Shown here: positions 43,159 to 52,585 of the stretch, piece after piece
Layout of the letters: the number at the start of each line of letters is the position of its first letter
Numbering within the stretch: position 1 is the first letter of the stretch
Assembly: GCF_029633825.1 (NCBI RefSeq)
Contig: NZ_CP090642.1
Location: 930,001-994,000 of the forward strand
Length of the DNA stretch: 64,000 bases
Source: Burkholderia contaminans
GTDB lineage: Bacteria > Pseudomonadota > Gammaproteobacteria > Burkholderiales > Burkholderiaceae
Direction of reading: 5' to 3'
Translations under genes and position numbers: made by a program
The notes under the pieces: generated by a model
Database searches by the model: none
Seen by the model: only the letters and a program-made list of their open reading frames with translations
Told to the model about the DNA's origin: nothing

Positions 43159-44322
43159 TCAGCGCGCCCCGACCCGCCACACCGTCACTTCGTGCAGCGT
43201 CTCGCCGGGCTTGAGCACCGTCGTCGGGAATGCCGGATGATTCGGCGAATCGGGAAAATGCTCGGCCTCCAGCGCGAACGCGTCGGTTTGCCGATAGACC
43301 GTCCCGCCCTTGCCCGCGACGCTGCCGTTCAATCCGTTGGCCGTGTAGAACTGCAGCCCCGGCTGCGTCGTGTACACCTCGAGAAAACGCCCCGACGCCG
43401 GGTCATAGGCGCGCGCGGCAAACGCCGGCGCCGGCTGGCCGCCCTGGTCGAGCACCCAGTTCTGGTCGTACCCATGCGCAATGACGAGCTGCGGATTTGC
43501 GTCGCGCAAATGCGCACCGATCGGCGTCAGCTGGCGCAGATCCATCGGCGTACCCGCCACGCTCGCCAGTTGTCCGGTCGGAATCGACGTGCCGTCGGTC
43601 GGCGTGAAGCGCGAAGCGGCGATCTCGATCAGTTGCCGCTCGACGCCGCCGCCCGCCTGCCCCGCCAGATTGAAATAGCTGTGGTTGGTGAGGTTGACGA
43701 CCGTGTCCTTGTCGGTGGTCGCGCGATAGTCGATCCGGACCTGGTTGTCAGGCGTCAGCGTGTAGGTCACGTCGGTCGTCAACGTGCCGGGAAAGCCGTT
43801 CTCGCCGTCGGGGCTCACGTAGCGCAGCGTGACGCTCGAACCGCTCGCGTCGCTGTGCGTACCGGTGACCGTCCATACCTTCGCGTCGAAACTGCCCGGG
43901 CCGCCATGCAGCGTGTTCGGCCCGTCGTTGACCGGCAGCGTCCACGTCCGGCCATCGAGCGGGAACCGCCCGCCGGCAATGCGGTTCGCATACCGGCCGA
44001 TCAGTGCGCCGAAATGGATGTTGCCGTTGTGCGCTTCGTAGTCGTGCAGCGAATCGAAGCCGAGCACGATGTCGGCAACGTGGCCGGCCCGGTCCGGCAC
44101 CTCCAGTGCGGTCACGATGCCGCCATACGTGATGATTTTCAGCGTCACGCCGCGCTTGTTCGCCAGCGTGTACCGGCTCACCGGCTGCCCGGCCGCGGTC
44201 GTTCCGTCATCCGCGCGGCTGATCGATACGTCGGGCGCCGCCGATGCGAAGTCTGCGTGCAGCGCGAGCGCCCCGAACGCGCAGATCGCGAGCAGCGGGC
44301 AGCGCGGCCGGATTCGTTTCAT
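43159..44322 (-). CDS. galM: aldose 1-epimerase (mutarotase), exported
   Basis: A 387-residue epimerase preceded by a signal peptide (MKRIRPRCPLLAICAFGALALHADFASA), so it acts in the periplasm. The body has the GalM motifs: GRYANRIAGGRFPLDG, TNHSYFNLAG with the catalytic His, and AHGYDQNWVLD; the base Glu lies in FALEAEHFPDSPNHP. It interconverts sugar anomers. The GGAGG box and signal peptide fix the start. Convergent with the PhzF gene. Confidence 0.92.
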   Translation of the reverse strand: MKRIRPRCPLLAICAFGALALHADFASAAPDVSISRADDGTTAAGQPVSRYTLANKRGVTLKIITYGGIVTALEVPDRAGHVADIVLGFDSLHDYEAHNGNIHFGALIGRYANRIAGGRFPLDGRTWTLPVNDGPNTLHGGPGSFDAKVWTVTGTHSDASGSSVTLRYVSPDGENGFPGTLTTDVTYTLTPDNQVRIDYRATTDKDTVVNLTNHSYFNLAGQAGGGVERQLIEIAASRFTPTDGTSIPTGQLASVAGTPMDLRQLTPIGAHLRDANPQLVIAHGYDQNWVLDQGGQPAPAFAARAYDPASGRFLEVYTTQPGLQFYTANGLNGSVAGKGGTVYRQTDAFALEAEHFPDSPNHPAFPTTVLKPGETLHEVTVWRVGAR

Positions 44323-44428
44323 GGCAACCTCCGATACGGTGCGATCGGTACGCGTGCGCAAGCGGCATGCCTGCTCGCGGCCACGTTTGCTATGCTTCGC
44401 GCATCGCCCGCCTGAGCCGATCGCCGCC

Positions 44429-45106
44429 ATGAACGCCCTCGATTCCGATATCGCGCGCACGCTGCGCGCCGCCTGCGACGCGTGCTTCGGCACGACGACC
44501 GTGTGGCCGCTCGTCGAGCGCGCGTACGGCGAGCCGCAGCGCTTCTATCACACGCTCGCGCATCTGGCGGAACTGTTCGCGCACCTCGCGCCGTATCGTG
44601 CGGACCGGCTATGGCCGGCCATCGAGCTCGCCGTGTGGGCGCACGATGTCGTCTATGCGACGACACTGCCGGATTATGCGGACAACGAAGCGCTCAGCGC
44701 GCAATGGCTCGCGCAGGTCGCGCACGAACATTGCGACGCAGCCTGGTTGCACGCGCATGCATCGCACGTGTCCGTTGCCCGCGACCTGGTGCTGGCGACG
44801 AAGTCGCACCGGCTGCCTGACGGGTTCGCCGACGATGCGGAATTGCAGCGCGCCGCGCAAATTTTCCTCGACGCCGATCTCGCGATCCTCGCGGCGGCAC
44901 CCGACCGGCTCCGCGAATACGACCGCGCGATCGCGCGCGAGTGGGCGCAGGATCCCGATGCACCGTCGGCAGCCTTCCGCGCCGGCCGCAGGCAGGCGCT
45001 CGAGCATCTGCGCGCGCAGGCCCCGTTGTTTCGATCGGCGGAATTCGCGCCGCTCGAGCAGCACGCGCAACGCAATCTCGAGATGCTGATCGGCTTCTAC
45101 GCATAA
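44429..45106 (+). CDS. HD-domain-like metal-dependent phosphohydrolase
   Basis: A 225-residue protein of the predicted HD superfamily group that starts with a Y-H-x-x-x-H motif: RFYHTLAHLAELF (residues 37-49), VWAHDVVYATTLPDYADNEALSA with the HD pair (73-74), and FLDADLAILAA near 150. These supply a metal site typical of nucleotide phosphohydrolases. Substrate unknown. Divergent from the epimerase with a short promoter gap. Confidence 0.8.
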   Translation: MNALDSDIARTLRAACDACFGTTTVWPLVERAYGEPQRFYHTLAHLAELFAHLAPYRADRLWPAIELAVWAHDVVYATTLPDYADNEALSAQWLAQVAHEHCDAAWLHAHASHVSVARDLVLATKSHRLPDGFADDAELQRAAQIFLDADLAILAAAPDRLREYDRAIAREWAQDPDAPSAAFRAGRRQALEHLRAQAPLFRSAEFAPLEQHAQRNLEMLIGFYA

Positions 45107-45230
45107 GCACCCTGCGCACGCCGCTTCCGCGCCCGCCTCGCACTCCGCCCAATCGCGCCGGTCAGGATGCATACGCTCCGATACCGAACGACGAAGCGAA
45201 CCTCACCTACCCGGCCCCGCATCACGACGA

Positions 45231-46136
45231 TCAGGTATTGTCGGCGCGCCAGCGGCGAGGGCTGACGCCGGTCAGGCGCGTGAAGGTCCGCGAGAAGTGG
45301 CTCTGATCGGCGAAACCGCACGCGTCGGCGATCATGCTCAACGGCAGGCCCGAATTGCGCATCCACTCCTTAGCCCGTTCGACGCGCTGCACGATGAGCC
45401 AGCGATGCGGCGGCAGCCCGGTCGTCTGATGAAACGCCTTCACGAAATAGCTGCGAGACAGACCGCAGGCGCTCGCCACGTCGGCCAGCCCGAGGTTGCC
45501 GTCGAGATGCTCGAGCAGGAGCTCCTTCGCCCGGCGCGCCTGCGACGGCGTGAGTTTCCCGTACGTCTTTTCCCGTCGCTCGCTGACGCCGCCATAACGG
45601 TGGGCCACGTGCGCCTGGAACGCGAGCCCGACGTGATCGATGAAGATCTGCGATGCCTCGCCCGGCCGCGCGAGCGCGGGCAGCAGCGACTGGCCGAGCG
45701 AATGGATGATCGGATCGTGCGCGCTCAGGTGAGGCGGCAGGTAAAGCCGCGGCCGCTGCCGGCCGCCGAGCTCGTCCACCGTTTCCTCGAGCAGCGGGCG
45801 CGGCATGTGGAAATGCAGGCAGTCGAACGCGCCCTTCAGATCGGCCACCCAGTTGCGGTCGAGATCGTAAACCGTGACCGTGCCCGCGCCGTACGGGACG
45901 AACGGCGCGCGGCGGCCGTCGAGCCACAGATCCTGTTCGCCGAACGGGCGCAACTGCAACACGACGAGATCCGAATTCTCCAGTTGATAGGGCGCGGTGA
46001 GCCCGCTGTCGCGGCGCAGCGACTTCAGCCGCACGATGCTGACCTGCCCCTTCGGCAGCGCTTGCGCGACGACGGTCTGCCGGACGTCGGCCGGGATGAA
46101 ATCGGAAGAAGCGTTGTCCGGCTGGGGGGCAGTCAT
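45231..46136 (-). CDS. AraC-family regulator
   Basis: A 301-residue regulator. The C-terminal 100 residues carry the double helix-turn-helix (LADVASACGLSRSYFVKAFHQTTGLPPHRWL; MIADACGFADQSHFSRTFTRLTGVSP). The N-terminal part is a cupin-type sensor (DLWLDGRRAPFVPYGAGTVTVYDL). I start at MTAPQPDNASS; MPPF 12 bases upstream is possible, neither with a clear ribosome site. Divergent from a LysR gene at 46256. Confidence 0.88.
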   Translation of the reverse strand: MTAPQPDNASSDFIPADVRQTVVAQALPKGQVSIVRLKSLRRDSGLTAPYQLENSDLVVLQLRPFGEQDLWLDGRRAPFVPYGAGTVTVYDLDRNWVADLKGAFDCLHFHMPRPLLEETVDELGGRQRPRLYLPPHLSAHDPIIHSLGQSLLPALARPGEASQIFIDHVGLAFQAHVAHRYGGVSERREKTYGKLTPSQARRAKELLLEHLDGNLGLADVASACGLSRSYFVKAFHQTTGLPPHRWLIVQRVERAKEWMRNSGLPLSMIADACGFADQSHFSRTFTRLTGVSPRRWRADNT

Positions 46137-46255
46137 GAATGGAGGCATGCATTGAACGACGACGCGCATCAGTCTAGCAAAGCACGATGACGCGCGCTGC
46201 CTCCCGCGCGGCACGCGCTGGTATGATGCGCCAGCCGCCCTTACCGGAACTTGCG

Positions 46256-47164
46256 ATGAAGCTGTCATTCGAAGCGCTCGAAGCCCTCGATGCGATCGAC
46301 CGTACCGGAACGTTCGCCGAAGCCGCGGAACTGCTGCATCGCGTGCCGTCCGCCCTGACCTACCTGGTGCAGAAACTCGAGAGCGATCTCGGCGTCATGC
46401 TGTTCGACCGCAGCGGACGACGCGCGAAGCTCACGCATGCGGGCCGCATCGTCGTCGAGGAAGGCCGCCGGCTCCTGCATGCGGCCGAACAGCTGGAGAT
46501 GAAGGCGCAACGCGCGCAGGAAGGCTGGGAAACCGAGGTCCGTATCTGTGTCGACGAGATCCTGCCGTTCGAAGCGATGTGGCCGTTCGTGCACCGGTTC
46601 TATGCCCTCGAGATGGACACGCGGCTGCGGCTGTCGACCGAAGTGCTCGGCGGAGCATGGGATGCGCTGATCTCGCGCCGCGCGGATCTCGTCGTCGGCG
46701 CCGCCGGCGCGCCGCCCGAACTGCCGAACATCATCGCGCGCCCGATCGGCGCGCTGAAACACGTGTTCGCCGTTGCGCCGACCCACCCGCTCGCCGCGCT
46801 TCCCGAGCCGCTGTCGATGGCGACGGTCGTCCAGTATCGCGGCGCGGTGATCAGCGATACGTCGCGCGAGTTGCCGCCGCAATCGGTTGCGATCGACGCG
46901 GGCCAGCCCTATCTCGCGGTGCCGACGCTCGCGGCCAAGCTCGATGCGCAATGCGAAGGGCTGGCGGTGGGCACGCTGCCGGAATGCATCGCCGCCCGCG
47001 CGATCGCCGACGGCAAGCTCGTCGCCCGCCGCGTGACCGGCATGCGCGACACCACGCATTGCTATCTCGCGTGGCGCAGCGACGAGGCCGGCCGTGCACT
47101 CCTGTGGTGGGTCGAGCAACTCGATCGCCCCGACCTCGTCGATCGCCTATTGCGGATCGCCTGA
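46256..47164 (+). CDS. LysR-type transcriptional regulator
   Basis: A 302-residue LysR protein with the winged helix at residues 5-62 (FEALEALDAIDRTGTFAEAAELLHRVPSALTYLVQKLE) and an effector domain. The N-terminus lacks the usual M-x-L-x-x-L run-in longer than five residues, supporting the start MKLSFE. Divergent from the AraC gene; whether either controls the other is unknown. Target not evident. Confidence 0.9.
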   Translation: MKLSFEALEALDAIDRTGTFAEAAELLHRVPSALTYLVQKLESDLGVMLFDRSGRRAKLTHAGRIVVEEGRRLLHAAEQLEMKAQRAQEGWETEVRICVDEILPFEAMWPFVHRFYALEMDTRLRLSTEVLGGAWDALISRRADLVVGAAGAPPELPNIIARPIGALKHVFAVAPTHPLAALPEPLSMATVVQYRGAVISDTSRELPPQSVAIDAGQPYLAVPTLAAKLDAQCEGLAVGTLPECIAARAIADGKLVARRVTGMRDTTHCYLAWRSDEAGRALLWWVEQLDRPDLVDRLLRIA

Positions 47165-47199
47165 TCGCGTTCGACGCCGGCGAAGGTCGTCAAAGCGCG

Positions 47200-48693
47200 T
47201 CAGACGATCGAATCGTGCACGCGCTTCATTTCCTTCTCGAGCCACGCGATCAGGCTGAATGACGCGTGCGCCTTCTCTACCGGCGGGATCATCATCCTTT
47301 CCTCGGTCGCGATGTGCTCGGTCACCGATTCGCACATCAGCCTGCCGAGCTCCGGCTTCCTGCGGATCAGCGCCGACAAATCCTCGCTGCGCAGCTGCAG
47401 GACGGTCATCGCGGTCACCGCGTGCACGGTCGCATGCAGGCGCGTGCCGGCCAGCACGACCGATTGCCCGATCGCATCGCCGGGCGCCATGCGCCGCACC
47501 TCGACGTCGCCCGCCGGGCCCGGCACGAATACGGCCGCGACGCCGGATTCGACGATCGTCAGCACGCGCGTATCCGAATTCGACGCATAGATCACGTCGC
47601 CCCGGCCGAACGAACGCGAGACCAGCGCGTCGGCCAGCGCGGCGAGATCGTCGTCGTCGACGCGCGCGAACAGATCCACCGCACGCAACAGCAGCAACCG
47701 GCGCGATACGTCGTGCCGGCCGTGCCCGTCGCGCCCGTCCGCCGCCGCTGCCGGCGCAGTGCTCGCGAGCGGCCGCCACGCGGTGCCCGCCGCGGCCAGA
47801 TGCCGATGCGCGAGATCGTACAGCGCGTTGCGCACGGCCGTCGTCTTCTGCAGCGCGTCGACGTAACCGAGGAGTTCGTAGCGGATCGCGTTGGTGCCGA
47901 ATGCCTTCACGACGGCAATCGGCGCGGGGCGCGCGAGCACGTCGAGCGAACTGGCCGCCGCGCGCTCGAGCGCGCCGACCACGATCGCCGGACGCACCGC
48001 GGGATCGACGTCGAGCGTGAGCGTCACGCCGTGCAGGCCGGACGGTTCGCTGAGGTTCACGATGGTGGCGCGGGCCGCGGCGCTGTTCGGCACGACGACC
48101 AGGTTGCCGAGGCTGTCGATCAGCTTCGTCGCCCGCCAGTTGCTCTCGACGATCCGCCCTTCGATTTCGCCGATCGACACGGTGTCGTTCAGCCGAAACG
48201 GTTGCGTGGTATTCAGCACGAGCCCGGAGAATACGTCGTTCAGCGTGTTCTGCAGCGCGAGGCCGAGGATCACCGCCACCGCGCCGGACGTCGCGACGAC
48301 ACCGCTCAACGGCAGGCCGAGCACGTAGCCCAGCGCGGCGACCACGGCCGCGCCGAACACGACGCCCGCGGCGATGTCGTGAAAAAGCCGCTGGCTGCGC
48401 CACGCGGGCGGCAGCAGCAGATGATCGAGCAGCAGGCTGAAGACGATCGCGCATTGCAGCCACCACGCGATGCAGATGGCCTGGAGCGCGACGCGGTCGA
48501 GGCCCGCGGCCGAGGCGGGAACGGCGAGCGGGCTCACGCCGTGCGCGAACAGCACGGCGCTCAGCGCGGCGAATGCCGCGCAGCGCCACACTGCCCGCGT
48601 CGCACCGCGGCCACGCCCGAACAGGCGCCACGCGACGAGATCGGCCAGCACGATCGGCGCGCCGTAGAGCGCCGTGTCGGAGAGATTCAGCAT
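47200..48693 (-). CDS. mechanosensitive channel (MscS) fused to a cyclic-nucleotide-binding domain
   Basis: A 497-residue fusion. N-terminal helices (about residues 1-130) lead into the MscS core: VVATSGAVAVILGLALQNTLNDVFSGLVL with the pore helix, then LNDTVSIGEIEGRIVESNWRATKLIDSLGNLVVVPN. Residues 345-470 form a cNMP-binding fold (FARVDDDDLAALADALVSRSFGRGDVIYASNSD, GDAIGQSVVLAG). A channel gated or tuned by nucleotide is implied by the fusion. The frame continues upstream over DoxX; MLNLSDT is the sensible start. Follows doxX in the same direction. Confidence 0.9.
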   Translation of the reverse strand: MLNLSDTALYGAPIVLADLVAWRLFGRGRGATRAVWRCAAFAALSAVLFAHGVSPLAVPASAAGLDRVALQAICIAWWLQCAIVFSLLLDHLLLPPAWRSQRLFHDIAAGVVFGAAVVAALGYVLGLPLSGVVATSGAVAVILGLALQNTLNDVFSGLVLNTTQPFRLNDTVSIGEIEGRIVESNWRATKLIDSLGNLVVVPNSAAARATIVNLSEPSGLHGVTLTLDVDPAVRPAIVVGALERAAASSLDVLARPAPIAVVKAFGTNAIRYELLGYVDALQKTTAVRNALYDLAHRHLAAAGTAWRPLASTAPAAAADGRDGHGRHDVSRRLLLLRAVDLFARVDDDDLAALADALVSRSFGRGDVIYASNSDTRVLTIVESGVAAVFVPGPAGDVEVRRMAPGDAIGQSVVLAGTRLHATVHAVTAMTVLQLRSEDLSALIRRKPELGRLMCESVTEHIATEERMMIPPVEKAHASFSLIAWLEKEMKRVHDSIV

Positions 48694-48782
48694 ATCGGAA
48701 CGGAACGATGGCGACGGCAGCGTGACGGTCGATTCGCCACCGCTGCGGCGGGATGGTGGGCGTGGGCGTGCCCGCGGCCGCG

Positions 48783-49196
48783 CTACTCGCGCCGGCGCAC
48801 GATGCCCGGCAACGCATAGCGGCCGGCCCCCGCGATCGCGATCGTGCCGAACAGGATCAGCAGCATCCACGCGAACTGCGCATCGCGCAGCGACCAGTCG
48901 GGATGAACGAACACCAGCGCGACGAGCGTGATGATCATCACCGGCAGCGCGGCCAGCCGCGGCCATACGCCGACGATCATGAAGACCGGGCACACGACTT
49001 CCGCGAATATCGCAAACAGGATCGACAGCGTGCGGCCGAGATGAAACGGATCCTCGATGGCGGCGGCTTCCGACGTGTAGTGAAGGACCTTGGGCAAGCC
49101 GTGAACCACGAGCAGCAGCACGCTGGCGGTGACGCGCAGGAACAGCAGGCCGAGATCGGCTGCGTGGCGGGAAAGGTCGGATTCGGGAGTTGTCAT
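48783..49196 (-). CDS. DoxX family membrane protein
   Basis: A 137-residue protein with four hydrophobic helices and the family pattern LGLLFLRVTASVLLLVVHGLPKV ... FAEVVCPVFMIVGVWPRLAALPVMI. DoxX-like proteins associate with quinone or thiol redox systems, but this branch is not defined biochemically. Likely co-transcribed with the downstream MscS-type gene, whose start is 90 bases away. Confidence 0.88.
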   Translation of the reverse strand: MTTPESDLSRHAADLGLLFLRVTASVLLLVVHGLPKVLHYTSEAAAIEDPFHLGRTLSILFAIFAEVVCPVFMIVGVWPRLAALPVMIITLVALVFVHPDWSLRDAQFAWMLLILFGTIAIAGAGRYALPGIVRRRE

Positions 49197-49427
49197 GCGG
49201 CAGTTCGTCCGGTTGGGCGGGCACGCGGCGGCGCAGGAGGCGCCGCACGTGTCGCGACGTCCGCCTGGCGGATGGCGTCGCGATATCTCGGCGCGCGCAC
49301 AGGATCGCCACGCAAGCGTGCCGCGATGGCCGCGCCTTACGCTCGCAATCTACGCGTGCCGCGTGCCCGTGTCCTTGCGCCGCGCTGAAACGTTCTGAAG
49401 CGCGGAAGGCACCCCGCCCATCCGCCG

Positions 49428-51236
49428 TCAGCCCTCGCGCGCCGGCAGCTCCGCCTCGGCCGCATCGAATCCGAGCGCGTGCACTTCCGACCACGCGTCA
49501 TGCACCGCCTGCGTCGATCCGGCCGTATGCGCGAGCGCCGCCGCATACGCGGCGAGCAGGCGCACGCGCGCATCGGCAGCCTCTGCCGTGGTGTCGGTGT
49601 CGCGCATCGCATCGAGCGCCACGCGCGCCCGTTCGCGGCATTCGTCGACGAGCGACAGGTCGAACAGGCACGGCACCGCGACGGCCGAGAGCGCGATGCC
49701 GAGCGCCGCATCGCCGCTCGCCGAGAATGCCCAGTCGAGCGCGGCGCGCAGGTTACCGAGTTCACGCCGCACCGCATCGAGCCGCGCGAGGCCGCCATGC
49801 TCGCCTCCCCGTGCGCCACCGCCATGCGCCGCTTGCCGGAACAACTCGAGGTAATAGCCGGCGTGCGCACGCGCGGCCGCCGCGCCGTCGCCATGCGCGT
49901 CGAGCTGCTGCTGCGCGTACGCACGCGTGGTCGTCAGCAGCCGGTAGCGCGGCGCGCCGTGCGCGGTCTCGAGGATCAGCAGCGATTTCGACACGAGGCC
50001 CGCGATCGTATCGAGCAGGTCGGCGCCGGCCGGCCCGTTCGGGCCGACCACCGCGCGCACGGCCTCGATCGAGAAACCGTCGCGGAACACGCCGAGCCAT
50101 CGCAACAGCAGGCGCTCGGCATCGCCCAGCAGCCGGTCGCTCCAGTCGTACATCGCCTGCAGCGTCTGATGGCGCGGGAGCGCGGTGCGAAAACCGCCCG
50201 TCAGCAGCCTGAAATGATCGTCGAGATGGGCAGCCAGCACGTCGATGCCGAGCACGGCGGCACGCGCCGCGGCCAGTTCGATCGCGAGCGGCAGGCCGTC
50301 GAGCCGACGGCAGACCGACGCCATCAGCGACAGGCTGCGCGCATCGAGCGGAAAACGCGGATCGGCCGCGCGTGCGCGTGCGGCGAACAACTGCACGGCG
50401 CTCGCGTGCATCGCATCGCGATCGTCCGCGCCTTCGTCCGGCACGTCGAGCGGCAACACCGGGCACACGCGCTCGCCGTGGATGCGCAGCGATTCCCGGC
50501 TCGTCGCGAGCACGCACAGGCCGTCGTCCGCATCGGTCAGCGCGCTCGCGATCCGCGCGGCGGCATCGAGCAGGTGCTCGCAATTGTCGAGCACGAGCAG
50601 CATCCGGCGGCGTGCAACCGCGGCGAGCACCGCTTCGAGGGTCAGCGCGCCGGTCGGCTGCGCGATGCCGAACGCGCCCGCGAGCGCATCCGGCACGAAG
50701 CGCGGGCACGCGACCGTCGCGAGCGACACGAACACGGTGCCTTCGGGAAAACGCGCGTCCGCACGCGCGGCCGCTTCGATCGCGATTCGCGTCTTGCCGA
50801 TGCCGCCCGCGCCGACCAGCGTCACGATGCGTGCGTCCTGCAACGCGGCCAGCACCTCGTCGACCATGCGCTCGCGGCCGAACAGCGCGCCGGGCGCGAT
50901 GGACGGCCGCGACATCGCGGGGCGCACGGGCGCGCCGTCGTCGTCATGTTGCTCGATGACGAGCCGATAGCCGCGGCCCGGCACCGTCACGATCAGGTTC
51001 CGGTCGTCGGCCAGCGCCTTGCGCAGCGACGCGATGTGCACCTGCAGGTTGTTTTCTTCCACCACGGTGTGCGGCCAAACGCGCTGCATGATTTCGTCTT
51101 TCGATACCAGTGCGCCGTTCGCCCGAATCAACAGCTCGAGAATCTCGAATGCGCGACTACCGATGCGCAACAGCTTGCCGTTCGAACGAATTTCACGTCT
51201 GTCGAGAAAAACGTGAAGTGTTCCAATTCGGATCAT
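49428..51236 (-). CDS. winged-helix regulator fused to an AAA/NB-ARC-type ATPase
   Basis: A 602-residue fusion. Residues 1-95 are an OmpR/CadC-type winged helix (FEILELLIRANGALVSKDEIMQRVWPHTVVEENNLQVHIASLRKAL, ending GRGYRLV). An ATPase follows: Walker A GAGGIGKTR (142-150), Walker B MLLVLDNCEHLL, then ATSRESLRIHGE and LDGLPLAIELAAARA, the signatures of the SARP/AfsR-MalT STAND group. The C-terminal 200 residues are helical repeats. Such proteins switch on when ATP and a signal oligomerise the ATPase. Signal and targets unknown; the upstream region holds a palindrome. Confidence 0.9.
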   Translation of the reverse strand: MIRIGTLHVFLDRREIRSNGKLLRIGSRAFEILELLIRANGALVSKDEIMQRVWPHTVVEENNLQVHIASLRKALADDRNLIVTVPGRGYRLVIEQHDDDGAPVRPAMSRPSIAPGALFGRERMVDEVLAALQDARIVTLVGAGGIGKTRIAIEAAARADARFPEGTVFVSLATVACPRFVPDALAGAFGIAQPTGALTLEAVLAAVARRRMLLVLDNCEHLLDAAARIASALTDADDGLCVLATSRESLRIHGERVCPVLPLDVPDEGADDRDAMHASAVQLFAARARAADPRFPLDARSLSLMASVCRRLDGLPLAIELAAARAAVLGIDVLAAHLDDHFRLLTGGFRTALPRHQTLQAMYDWSDRLLGDAERLLLRWLGVFRDGFSIEAVRAVVGPNGPAGADLLDTIAGLVSKSLLILETAHGAPRYRLLTTTRAYAQQQLDAHGDGAAAARAHAGYYLELFRQAAHGGGARGGEHGGLARLDAVRRELGNLRAALDWAFSASGDAALGIALSAVAVPCLFDLSLVDECRERARVALDAMRDTDTTAEAADARVRLLAAYAAALAHTAGSTQAVHDAWSEVHALGFDAAEAELPAREG

Positions 51237-51788
51237 CGCAATTTCTTGATGGTGACATTCAACGGCGCACGAGTGAAACCCGGCGCCGGTTTTGCGTCAA
51301 TGCTACGGTATTTACGTAGCAGAATGATTCAAATTATCAGAATGAAGCGATCGAATTTTTTGAAATGACGAAAAACGCCGCGGCGACATCGTGTGGCAAG
51401 CGTGTTGCCATATGCACCCGAATGCGGCAAAAGAGGCACGGCGGCGCACGATTCACGTGCGAATTACCGATTCGCTCTTAAATACGGTTTTTTCCCATAT
51501 ATCAGACGATATGTTTGCCGGTTCGGGAAAATTCGACGCATTTTCCGTTTGATTCGGCCGGTCGACCGAATGCGCGCGGGTTCCGCATTTATAGCGCCGG
51601 CAGATCATCGCTTCGTGTCGATCGCCGAACGATTCCCGCTTCGGGCAGCCGTGCGATCGGCGTGTGCAAACTGCGGCCATGCGTCGCGCGGTATCGCGCG
51701 AGCATGTCGCAGTCGCCTTCGTTCCGAGGTTGACGGCGTCACGACGTACCGCGCCGGTCGCAACCGACGCAGCGCCGCGCTGCCGGCG
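51237..51788. other. 550-base AT-richer intergenic region with a palindrome
   Basis: No convincing gene; the frames crossing it are low-complexity. It lies upstream of the ATPase-type regulator and downstream of DUF3331. TGCTACG (51301-51307) and CGTAGCA (51315-51321) form a perfect 7-base inverted repeat 65 bases before the regulator's start. Several AT-rich runs (51330-51365, 51480-51550) make a promoter plausible. Confidence 0.55.
51301..51321. promoter_or_regulatory. inverted repeat upstream of ATPase-type regulator
   Basis: TGCTACG-GTATTTA-CGTAGCA, arms perfect, loop 7, in the leader of the regulator gene at 49428-51236. Candidate autoregulatory site or leader hairpin; no factor can be assigned from sequence. 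Confidence 0.45.
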
Positions 51789-52220
51789 TCATGGCCGGGA
51801 CTGTCGCGCGGCGAACACGTCGAGCGCCGACGCGAGAATCATCTCGCGGCAGTTCGCCGGCCGTTTCGCGCCGCGCCACTGCGGCTTGTAGATGGCGTCG
51901 CCGACCCGGATCGGCATGCCGGTGAGCGCGCAGCGCCCGAGCCCGCGCGCCTTCGCGCTGATCCAGCGCTGCTCGTCGTAGCGGCAGTGCGTCGGGTCGC
52001 TCCACGACACGAGCATCGACGAATCGGTCTGCCGTTCGGCGGTGACGATCGCGCAGCGGCGGCGGTTGTCGCCGCTCGACGGCGTCGGCGCGTCGCCGCG
52101 ATGGCCGCGGCGCGGGCCGTCCGCCTGTCGCGCGCGCGGCATCGGCATCGACCGGACGACCGCCATGGAAGACGGCCCGAGCGACGTGATCATGTGCTCC
52201 CAGCGATTGAAGGCATCCAT
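51789..52220 (-). CDS. DUF3331 domain protein
   Basis: A 143-residue basic protein. The C-terminal half matches DUF3331, a Burkholderia-typical domain: VSWSDPTHCRYDEQRWI, GRCALTGMPIRVGDAIYKPQWR. Two Cys around the GRCALTG motif and one in THCRY could bind a metal. The N-terminal 60 residues are arginine-rich and variable. Function unknown. Isolated, between two promoter-like gaps. Confidence 0.75.
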   Translation of the reverse strand: MDAFNRWEHMITSLGPSSMAVVRSMPMPRARQADGPRRGHRGDAPTPSSGDNRRRCAIVTAERQTDSSMLVSWSDPTHCRYDEQRWISAKARGLGRCALTGMPIRVGDAIYKPQWRGAKRPANCREMILASALDVFAARQSRP

Positions 52221-52585
52221 GGCGGCATATCCAGGCTAGTAACGGACGGTGCGGTCGGATCCGTGCGCGCGACGCGAAACGTGCGCGGATGATCCGATGT
52301 CGACGATAGTCGCCGCGCGCTGAAGAGTCCCGGTCGCGCGCTTAATTTTTCTGCAGCGCGGCAAATTTCCCGCCGCGGCGCGGCGCGTTCAAGAAAATTC
52401 AGCCGGATTTCAGTACGGCGCACATTGCGCCGCGATACGCTCCCGACGGCATTCGTTCGTCCGCGCCGCACGAATCGGCGTGCGACGACGCAAGCGGACC
52501 GGCTGCCGGCGGGATGGCCGCGGCCGGTCGTCACCGATCCACCATCCCGCGCGGCATCGTTGCGCCGCATACCTCAGGAGACCAG
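52221..52585. other. divergent intergenic region, DUF3331 / exported hydrolase
   Basis: 365 bases without a gene. Frames here are arginine-rich and not protein-like. An AT-rich block at 52340-52430 (AATTTTTCTGCAG, AAGAAAATTCAGCCGG) may contain the hydrolase promoter. No repeats of note. Confidence 0.4.
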
